From NCBI GenBank assembly GCA_964603125.1, contig CAZRUA010000148.1, positions 1-6,078 of the forward strand: 6,078 bases of DNA, read 5' to 3'. This document shows positions 1 to 4,913 of the stretch, one piece after another. Source of the DNA: CAZRUA01 sp964603125 (GTDB lineage: Bacteria; Bacteroidota; Bacteroidia; B-17B0; Aurantibacillaceae). Every line of letters starts with the position of its first letter. The stretch's first letter is position 1. The notes below the pieces were generated by a model. That model did no database searches, was not told where the DNA came from, and was given only the letters and a program-made list of their open reading frames with translations. A program made the position numbers and the translations under genes.

Positions 1-111
1 AGCCATTTTATCAAAAGAAAATTGTACGCTACTCAAAGCACTTTTGGGAGCAACAATACTCGCTGTAAGTAAAATTCCGCTTGCACGTAAAAATCTTCTT
101 CTTGAACTCAT
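1..111 (-). CDS. Tat-signal exported protein, N-terminal fragment
   Basis: Reading the minus strand from the ATG at 111-109 gives 37 codons without a stop up to the window edge, so the gene is cut off and only its start is visible. The N-terminus MSSRRRFLRASG matches the twin-arginine consensus (S/T-R-R-x-F-L-K), with the arginines at residues 4-6. A hydrophobic stretch follows (residues 12-21, GILLTASIVA), then APKSALSS, a plausible signal peptidase region. This points to export of a folded protein through the Tat system, often a cofactor-bearing enzyme in this phylum, but nothing visible identifies the mature protein. The ATG shares one base with the pyrD stop codon (TAATG), so the gene is probably co-transcribed with and translationally coupled to pyrD. 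The short length and lack of homology evidence leave the function open. Confidence 0.8.
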   Translation of the reverse strand, partial: MSSRRRFLRASGILLTASIVAPKSALSSVQFSFDKMA

Positions 112-1145
112 TATAGTTTCGCTAAAGCTTTATTTATTTTTTTAACCAAACTTGGTCCCTCATAAATAAAACCTGTGTATACTTGCACAAGACTTGCGCC
201 GGCCTTAATCTTCTCAATAGCATCTTCGGCGCTATGAATACCTCCTACTCCAATAATTGGAAATGAACCATTAGATTTTTGATGTAAATATTTAATCACT
301 TCTGTAGCCATTTTAGTTTCTGGCTTTCCGCTTAAACCTCCTGCTCCTATAGTTTCTAATTTTTCTTGAGGTGTTGTTAATTTACTTCTATCTAAGGTTG
401 TATTAGTAGCTACAATACCAGCAATTTTTGTTGTGGAAACAATTTCAATAATATCATCCAATTGCTCTAATGTTAAATCTGGGGCAATTTTTAAGAAAAT
501 TGGCTTTGGATTTTTTTTCTTAGTATTCAAATCCATTAAGGTACTCAACAATTTAGTTAGAGGTTCCTTATCTTGCAAAGCGCGCAAATTAGGTGTATTG
601 GGCGAACTTACATTTACCACAAAATAATCTACAACATCAAAAAGAGTATTAAAACATATTACATAATCATTTGCAGCTTCTTCATTAGGTGTAACTTTAT
701 TTTTACCAATGTTTCCGCCTATAACTAGATCCTTGTTTTTTCTTTTCAATAAACGAATAGCAGCTTCATCAACACCACCGTTATTAAATCCCATTCTATT
801 AATCAAAGCTTCATCTTGTGGTAAACGAAACAAACGTGGTTTATCATTACCGCTTTGTCCTTTAGGCGTTAATGTTCCAATTTCAATAAAACCAAAGCCA
901 AAAGCCGATAATTCATCATAAAGCTTGGCATCTTTGTCAAATCCTGCGGCTAATCCCACTGGATTCTTGAATTTCAATCCGCAAATATTGCGTTCTAATG
1001 TCTTAGATTCATGCTTATAGAAGATCGAAATGAAGCTACGTAGCCCTAGCGAACCAAGAAAAAACTTTAGAAATTTAAAAGTAAAATGATGAATTTTTTC
1101 CGGATCAAAAAGGAAAAACACAGGTTTTATAAGGAGTTTATACAT
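111..1145 (-). CDS. pyrD: Dihydroorotate dehydrogenase (quinone), class 2
   Basis: PyrD oxidises dihydroorotate to orotate, the fourth step of pyrimidine synthesis. Class 2 enzymes carry FMN, sit on the inner membrane and pass electrons to quinone (in this phylum probably menaquinone). The 344 residues match the class 2 length. Residues 1-45 form the amphipathic N-terminal extension typical of class 2, including FDPEKIHHFTF. The FMN barrel follows: NPVGLAAGFDKD (61-72), IGTLTPKGQ (89-97), NRMGFNN (116-122), and VNVSSPNTPNLRALQ near 177-191, where Ser181 corresponds to the catalytic serine of class 2 enzymes (class 1 uses cysteine). Then come LKIAPD with Lys219, ATNTT (246-250), GAGGLSGKP (267-275) and the phosphate-binding IGVGGIHSAEDA (298-309). 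All expected active-site residues are present. The start agrees with the family N-terminus. Its TAA stop overlaps the ATG of the next gene. Confidence 0.97.
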   Translation of the reverse strand: MYKLLIKPVFFLFDPEKIHHFTFKFLKFFLGSLGLRSFISIFYKHESKTLERNICGLKFKNPVGLAAGFDKDAKLYDELSAFGFGFIEIGTLTPKGQSGNDKPRLFRLPQDEALINRMGFNNGGVDEAAIRLLKRKNKDLVIGGNIGKNKVTPNEEAANDYVICFNTLFDVVDYFVVNVSSPNTPNLRALQDKEPLTKLLSTLMDLNTKKKNPKPIFLKIAPDLTLEQLDDIIEIVSTTKIAGIVATNTTLDRSKLTTPQEKLETIGAGGLSGKPETKMATEVIKYLHQKSNGSFPIIGVGGIHSAEDAIEKIKAGASLVQVYTGFIYEGPSLVKKINKALAKL

Positions 1146-1152
1146 AATTCTT

Positions 1153-1160
1153 CAAAGATA
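1153..1160 (-). promoter_or_regulatory. Possible pyrD -7 element next to the start codon
   Basis: Read on the minus strand this is TATCTTTG, an exact match to the Bacteroidota -7 consensus TAnnTTTG. Only 7 nt separate it from the pyrD ATG, so transcription would begin within a few bases of the start codon and the mRNA would be nearly leaderless. No TTG lies at the usual 17-23 nt upstream, which weakens the call. The true promoter may instead lie further up in the AT-rich gap. Confidence 0.35.
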
Positions 1161-1241
1161 TTGGATTTATCGTAAGCTATGTTTATACGTTATTAACAAG
1201 CAATTGTCGAATATTTTTCAGCTAAAAAAAACTTTTTTTTG

Positions 1242-1269
1242 TTGGAATTAAAAAAATACTATACATTTG
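1242..1269 (+). promoter_or_regulatory. Bacteroidota-type promoter for the small lipoprotein gene
   Basis: A -33 TTG (1242-1244) and an exact -7 element TACATTTG (1262-1269) are separated by 17 nt, fitting the primary sigma factor consensus of this phylum. Directly upstream, at 1224-1240, lies a symmetrical tract of eight A, one C and eight T, which could act as an UP-like or bent element. The predicted transcript starts near 1275, giving a leader of about 28 nt that is A-rich and has no Shine-Dalgarno sequence. Confidence 0.72.
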
Positions 1270-1302
1270 CCGCAAATTAAACAAAACAAACCAAAAATTA
1301 AA

Positions 1303-1572
1303 ATGAAAAAAGTATTATCATTCGTTGCTGTAGCTGCTATTGCTACTGCATTTGTTGCTTGTGGACCAAGCGCTGCTGAAAAAGAAGCTGCTGAAAAAGC
1401 TATCCGTGATTCAATCGTTGCTGATTCAACTGCTAAAGCTGATGCTGAAGCTGCTGCAAAAAAAGCTACTGAAGATTCTTTAGCTAACATCGCTGCAATG
1501 GAAAAAGCTAAAGCTGATTCTATCGCTAAAGCTGATTCTTTAGCTAACGCTAAAGGTGGTAAAAAGAAATAA
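1303..1572 (+). CDS. Small alanine-rich lipoprotein
   Basis: The product is 89 residues. MKKVLSFVAVAAIATAFVAC is a lipoprotein signal peptide with lipobox Phe17-Val18-Ala19-Cys20, so the mature 70-residue chain should be lipid-anchored in the envelope. About 22 of the 70 mature residues are alanine and the rest are mostly Lys, Glu, Asp and Ser, predicting a long charged helix. A short A-K-A-D-S-(I/L) motif repeats at 69-80, and DSLAN occurs twice. The tail is GGKKK. No enzyme motif is present. The start at 1303 is preferred over an in-frame TTG at 1267 because it gives a clean signal peptide and because 1267 lies inside the promoter -7 element. Codon use is strongly biased (Ala 25 GCT and 3 GCA; Ile 4 of 5 ATC; both Asn AAC), suggesting high expression. 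A role like that of an abundant structural lipoprotein (compare E. coli Lpp, no homology claimed) is only inference. Confidence 0.85.
   Translation: MKKVLSFVAVAAIATAFVACGPSAAEKEAAEKAIRDSIVADSTAKADAEAAAKKATEDSLANIAAMEKAKADSIAKADSLANAKGGKKK
1507..1539 (+). repeat. 15-bp direct repeat within the lipoprotein gene
   Basis: GCTAAAGCTGATTCT occurs at 1507-1521 and again at 1525-1539, a period of 18 bp. It encodes two copies of Ala-Lys-Ala-Asp-Ser followed by Ile or Leu. The repeat keeps frame, so slippage here would lengthen or shorten the helix by six residues. Confidence 0.85.
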
Positions 1573-1591
1573 TTCTTCACTGAATTAAAAG

Positions 1592-1623
1592 AAAACCCTC
1601 TTCGATTGGAAGAGGGTTTTTTT
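1592..1623 (+). terminator. Intrinsic terminator of the lipoprotein gene
   Basis: A perfect 12-bp stem (AAAACCCTCTTC at 1592-1603 with GAAGAGGGTTTT at 1609-1620) closes a 5-nt loop, GATTG. The T run continues to 1623. It begins 20 nt after the stop codon of the lipoprotein gene and should end that transcript efficiently. The A-run on the left arm means it could also work on the opposite strand, but no convergent gene is present. Confidence 0.92.
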
Positions 1624-1646
1624 ATTTATATACCTTACTAAATTAA

Positions 1647-1708
1647 ATTTTGTTTGTCCTAAACAAAATAAAATCCTGCATTTTATCAGGATTTAAGCCT
1701 TCATGCTT
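1647..1708. repeat. Back-to-back inverted repeats upstream of the E1 gene
   Basis: Three inverted repeats follow one another with at most 1 nt between them. The first is ATTTTGTTT (1647-1655) with AAACAAAAT (1661-1669), a perfect 9-bp arm around GTCCT. The second is AAATCCTG (1671-1678) with CAGGATTT (1687-1694), a perfect 8-bp arm around an 8-nt spacer. The third is a weak AAGC (1695-1698) with GCTT (1705-1708). No T run follows, so these are not terminators. They lie upstream of the promoter at 1723-1752, in a position where an activator or repressor could bind. The 4-bp pair may be chance. Confidence 0.5.
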
Positions 1709-1722
1709 ATTTCAAAAAAATA

Positions 1723-1752
1723 TTGCAACGTGTTCAATTTTCTATATATTTG
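1723..1752 (+). promoter_or_regulatory. Bacteroidota-type promoter for the fused E1 gene
   Basis: A -33 TTG (1723-1725) is followed after 19 nt by an exact -7 element TATATTTG (1745-1752). Transcription should begin near 1757, leaving a leader of about 20 nt (GATAGAAAACGATTGAAAAA region) before the ATG at 1777. The leader is A-rich and has no Shine-Dalgarno sequence. The promoter probably also drives the DUF4468-like gene downstream. Confidence 0.7.
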
Positions 1753-1776
1753 TAGAGATAGAAAACGATTGAAAAA

Positions 1777-4194
1777 ATGAGTAAAGAGGCTGCAAAAACA
1801 AAAACAGAACTAAGTTTTGACGAATTTAAAAAACAAGTTATAAACGATTATCGTATAGCTAACGAAAGTCGTCAGGCTAGTTTATTGGGAAGGAAAGAAG
1901 TGCTTACAGGAAAAGCTAAGTTTGGTATTTTTGGCGATGGCAAAGAAGTTCCACAGTTAGCTATGGCTCGTGTTTTTAAAAACGGCGACTTTAGAAGTGG
2001 TTATTACCGCGATCAAACATTTATGATGGCTATTGGAGCCATTACTTTACAACAATGGTTTGCAGGCTTGTATGCACATACTGATGTTGTTGCCGAACCA
2101 ATGAGTGCTGGACGTCAAATGGGTGGGCATTTTGCCACTCAAAGTATAAATGCTGATGGTTCTTGGAGAAATCTTACATTACAAAAAAATTCATCTTCTG
2201 ATATTTCACCTACAGGCTCTCAAATGCCGCGTTTATTAGGTTTAGCATATGCTTCTCACTTCTACAAAGTAAATACAGATTTACATTCTGGTAAATTTTC
2301 AAACTTTAGTAACAAAGGTAATGAAGTTGCTTTTGGTACTATTGGTGATGCTAGCACAAGTGAAGGCTTATTTTGGGAAACAATAAATGCTGGTGGAGTT
2401 TTACAAGTGCCAATGATGGTAAGTGTTTGGGATGATGGACATGGTATTTCTGTTCCAAAAAAATACCAAACTACAAAGGAAAGCATTTCAGAAATATTAA
2501 AAGGATTTCAACGCGAAGAAGGCGGAAAGGGGTATGAAATTTTTAAAACAAAAGGTTGGGATTACGCTCATCTTTGTGCTACATATGAAAAAGCTGTTTC
2601 AGTTTGTAGAGAAGAACACATTCCTGTATTGGTTCACGTTGAAGAAGTTACACAACCTCAAGGTCACAGTACTTCTCGCTCGCATGAACGTTATAAAAGC
2701 AAAGAGCGTTTGCAATGGGAAACAGATTTTGATTGCATTAAAAAAATGCGCGAATGGATTTTAGAAAATGCTATTAGTACTGAAGCTGAATTAGATAAAT
2801 TAGAAGAGGATGCTAAAAACGCAGTTAGAGATGCTAAAAATGCTGCATGGCAAGCTTATTTAACACCAATTAAAAATGAAATTGCAGAAGCAAGTTCAAT
2901 ACTTAATGCCTTAGCTTTGGAGTTTAACATGCCTGCAATAGGAGCAATTACAAGTGAATTAAACTCAATTAAAGAACCTATTCGTAAGGATTTAATGTTA
3001 GCAGTTCGTAAGGTTCTGCGTTTACTTCGCAACAATAATTCAGCTAATAAAAATAATTTAGTTCATTGGTTAAACAACGCCAATAAGTTAAATGCCGATA
3101 GATACAGTTCATACTTATTCTCCGAATCGCCTTTAAACGCAATGAATTTTGGGGAGATTCTTCCAATTTATAATGAAGATAAGCAATACGATGGACGTGA
3201 AATTTTAAGAGATAATTTTGATAAGATTCTTGAAAAATATCCAGAAGTACTAATTTTTGGTGAAGATGCTGGTAAAATTGGTGGTGTAAATCAAGGTTTA
3301 GAAGGTTTGCAAGCTAAATACGGTGAGCACCGTGTTTTTGATACAGGTATTCGTGAAGCAACGATTATGGGCCAAGCAATTGGTTTAGCTATGCGTGGTT
3401 TAAGACCAATTGCTGAAATTCAATACTTAGATTACTTATTATATGCTTTGCAATTAATGAGTGATGATTTAGCTACTGTTCAATACCGAACTAAAGGACA
3501 GCAAAAAGCTCCGGTTTTAATACGTACTCGTGGACACAGATTAGAAGGTATTTGGCACTCAGGCTCTCCAATGGGAATGATTTTAGGCGCTTGCCGTGGT
3601 ATACATATTTGCGTTCCTCGTAATATGACTAAGGCATCTGGTTTTTACAATACTTTATTAAAAGCCGACGAACCAGCTTTAGTTATAGAGCCTTTAAATG
3701 CTTACCGTTTAAAAGAAAAAATGCCATCTAACTTTGGTGAATACAGCACTCCACTTGGTATCCCTGAAGTTATGATTGAAGGTAGCGATGTTACATTGGT
3801 TACTTATGGCTCATGTGTTCGTATTGCTCAAGAGGGAATTAAATTTTTAAATGAAGCGGGTATCTCGGTTGAGTTAATTGATGTTCAAACCTTATTACCT
3901 TTTGATGTTAATAAAACAATAGTTGAATCTGTAAAAAAGACAAACCGTTTAGTAATTTTGGATGAAGATGTTCCTGGTGGAGCTTCAGCATTCATTTTAG
4001 ATAGATTAATTCAAGAACAAAACGTTTATTCGTATTTAGATTCAAAACCTTTAACAATAAGCGCAAAAGCGCATCGCCCTGCTTACGGCAGTGATGGAGA
4101 TTATTTCTCTAAGCGAAGTGCGGATGATGTTTTTGATTTGGTATATAATTTGTTTAACGAGGTGAATCCTGAACAATATCCAAGTCAGTACTAA
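1777..4194 (+). CDS. Fused E1 alpha/beta 2-oxo acid dehydrogenase, probably branched-chain type
   Basis: This 805-residue protein joins the alpha and beta subunits of a thiamine-diphosphate E1, which decarboxylates a 2-oxo acid and passes the acyl group to the lipoyl arm of E2. The alpha half (about 40-330) has YYRDQ (76-80), GRQMGGH (112-118) and SPTGSQMP (144-151), which resemble branched-chain E1 alpha (GRQMPVHY, SPLATQIP) more than pyruvate E1. The cofactor motif is GDASTSEG (190-197) ending in DDGHGIS (219-225), and GHSTS (296-300) is the active-site loop. A linker of roughly 100 residues leads to the beta half: FGEDAGKIGGV (494-504), TGIREA (523-528) with the cofactor-activating Glu527, HSGSP (594-598), and the transketolase C-terminal domain (about 668-790). 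Alpha/beta fusions of this kind are known in Bacteroidota and chlamydiae. Substrate is inferred; no E2 or E3 gene is in the window. The reading frame is intact. Confidence 0.9.
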   Translation: MSKEAAKTKTELSFDEFKKQVINDYRIANESRQASLLGRKEVLTGKAKFGIFGDGKEVPQLAMARVFKNGDFRSGYYRDQTFMMAIGAITLQQWFAGLYAHTDVVAEPMSAGRQMGGHFATQSINADGSWRNLTLQKNSSSDISPTGSQMPRLLGLAYASHFYKVNTDLHSGKFSNFSNKGNEVAFGTIGDASTSEGLFWETINAGGVLQVPMMVSVWDDGHGISVPKKYQTTKESISEILKGFQREEGGKGYEIFKTKGWDYAHLCATYEKAVSVCREEHIPVLVHVEEVTQPQGHSTSRSHERYKSKERLQWETDFDCIKKMREWILENAISTEAELDKLEEDAKNAVRDAKNAAWQAYLTPIKNEIAEASSILNALALEFNMPAIGAITSELNSIKEPIRKDLMLAVRKVLRLLRNNNSANKNNLVHWLNNANKLNADRYSSYLFSESPLNAMNFGEILPIYNEDKQYDGREILRDNFDKILEKYPEVLIFGEDAGKIGGVNQGLEGLQAKYGEHRVFDTGIREATIMGQAIGLAMRGLRPIAEIQYLDYLLYALQLMSDDLATVQYRTKGQQKAPVLIRTRGHRLEGIWHSGSPMGMILGACRGIHICVPRNMTKASGFYNTLLKADEPALVIEPLNAYRLKEKMPSNFGEYSTPLGIPEVMIEGSDVTLVTYGSCVRIAQEGIKFLNEAGISVELIDVQTLLPFDVNKTIVESVKKTNRLVILDEDVPGGASAFILDRLIQEQNVYSYLDSKPLTISAKAHRPAYGSDGDYFSKRSADDVFDLVYNLFNEVNPEQYPSQY

Positions 4195-4197
4195 AAA

Positions 4198-4773
4198 ATG
4201 AAACAAACTAAAAACATGAAAAAACTTTTAACCCTTATTGCTTTTATTTCAATTGGTTTGACAGCCAAAAGTCAAACCGAAGAACCTTACAAAATCTACA
4301 AACAAGAAAAAGTAGATGTTACAAACACAGCTGATACAATTCCAATTTCTGCTTCCGAATTAGCAAAAAGAGCAAAGCATTGGTTCGAAGTTTCTACTAA
4401 AAAGTATGAAAAATCAAATGGCTCAGCAACATCATCTAAAATTGAATCTGATGTTACTTTTGCCTACAAGCCAAAAGAATTAAATCCAAAAGCTGATGTT
4501 CAAGGAACTATCACTATGAAAGTTACAATTGAGTGTAAATCAGGTCGTTACAGATACACTATTAGTGATGTTAGACATGTTGCTAAGAATAATACATATA
4601 CTGTTGGTAATATATTAAACCCAATTCCTGAGTGTGGTAGCATGAAAATACCAAAAGATATGTTAATTGACATTAAAGCCAGAGCTAGCAAAGATGTGAG
4701 TATGGTTGTAGATGAAATCAAAAAAGCGATGGCTGGAGACCCTGCTGGTCAACCAAAGCCTAATGAGTGGTAA
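4198..4773 (+). CDS. Secreted DUF4468-like protein
   Basis: The product is 191 residues. A signal peptide spans about 1-25 (hydrophobic LLTLIAFISIGL at 10-21) with likely cleavage in AKS-QTEEP, before Gln26, a common pattern in Bacteroidota. There is no lipobox. Residues about 50-130 (ASELAKRAKHWF at 52-63, then a strand-rich part ending GRYRYTISDVRHV) resemble DUF4468, a domain with a predicted TBP-like fold found in secreted Bacteroidota proteins of unknown function. Two cysteines (113 and 146) could form a disulfide after export. The C-terminus is Pro- and Gly-rich. The ATG lies 3 nt after the E1 stop codon, so the two genes are probably one transcript. An alternative ATG at 4216 (residue 7) gives a more typical signal peptide beginning MKKLLTL and cannot be excluded. 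The DUF assignment is by eye; the function is unknown. Confidence 0.75.
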   Translation: MKQTKNMKKLLTLIAFISIGLTAKSQTEEPYKIYKQEKVDVTNTADTIPISASELAKRAKHWFEVSTKKYEKSNGSATSSKIESDVTFAYKPKELNPKADVQGTITMKVTIECKSGRYRYTISDVRHVAKNNTYTVGNILNPIPECGSMKIPKDMLIDIKARASKDVSMVVDEIKKAMAGDPAGQPKPNEW

Positions 4774-4787
4774 TACCGCAATAACTT

Positions 4788-4814
4788 AAAAAGCCGAATA
4801 ATTCGGCTTTTTTT
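4788..4814 (+). terminator. Intrinsic terminator after the DUF4468-like gene
   Basis: AAAAAGCCGAA (4788-4798) pairs perfectly with TTCGGCTTTTT (4802-4812) around a TAA loop, and the T run continues to 4814. It starts 15 nt after the stop codon and should close the E1/DUF4468 transcript. The A-run on the left arm makes it symmetrical enough to work on both strands. Confidence 0.92.
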
Positions 4815-4825
4815 ATTTTCTTTAC

Positions 4826-4858
4826 AAAATGTTTATAAAATGTTGATAAAGTGTTTAA
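4826..4858. repeat. Three tandem 11-bp repeats upstream of the SPOR gene
   Basis: The units are AAAATGTTTAT (4826-4836), AAAATGTTGAT (4837-4847) and AAAGTGTTTAA (4848-4858). Unit 2 differs from unit 1 at one position and unit 3 differs at two. They abut without gaps, so the same face of the helix is presented about once per turn. They overlap the likely -33 site of the downstream promoter, as expected for a cooperative operator. AT-rich composition raises the chance of coincidence. Confidence 0.6.
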
Positions 4859-4873
4859 ATTTTACAATCTTTG
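4843..4873 (+). promoter_or_regulatory. Probable promoter for the SPOR-domain gene
   Basis: A TTG at 4843-4845 is followed after 20 nt by AATCTTTG (4866-4873), seven of eight positions of the -7 consensus TAnnTTTG with the first T replaced by A. It sits just after an intrinsic terminator and about 40 nt before the ATG at 4914, so a promoter is needed here. The leader is A/T-rich with no Shine-Dalgarno sequence. The -33 assignment is less certain than the -7. Confidence 0.5.
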
Positions 4874-4913
4874 CAACACAAACACAAATTAATAATTTAA
4901 TAAAGTAATATTT

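Noticed and set aside
433..921. Two short plus-strand open frames inside pyrD
   Set aside because: They lie wholly antisense to a clearly conserved enzyme, and their translations show no recognisable domain.
1267..1302. TTG start that would extend the lipoprotein by 12 residues
   Set aside because: The TTG is part of the -7 promoter element, so it would not be transcribed, and the extension would spoil a clean lipoprotein signal peptide.
1248..1580. Open frame on the minus strand across the lipoprotein gene
   Set aside because: It is the mirror of an alanine-rich gene with GCT codons, which yields Ala/Ser-rich nonsense. It crosses the promoter of the real gene and has no start context.
1647..1694. 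Inverted repeats as transcription terminators
   Set aside because: Neither is followed by a T run on the plus strand, and a strong terminator already lies at 1592-1623.
2262..2764. Short open frames on both strands inside the fused E1 gene
   Set aside because: They overlap conserved alpha-domain motifs in other frames and show no independent start signals.
4826..4858. Tandem repeats as a CRISPR array or replication origin
   Set aside because: The units are 11 bp with no spacers, which rules out CRISPR. Three imperfect units without neighbouring replication genes are too little to call an origin.
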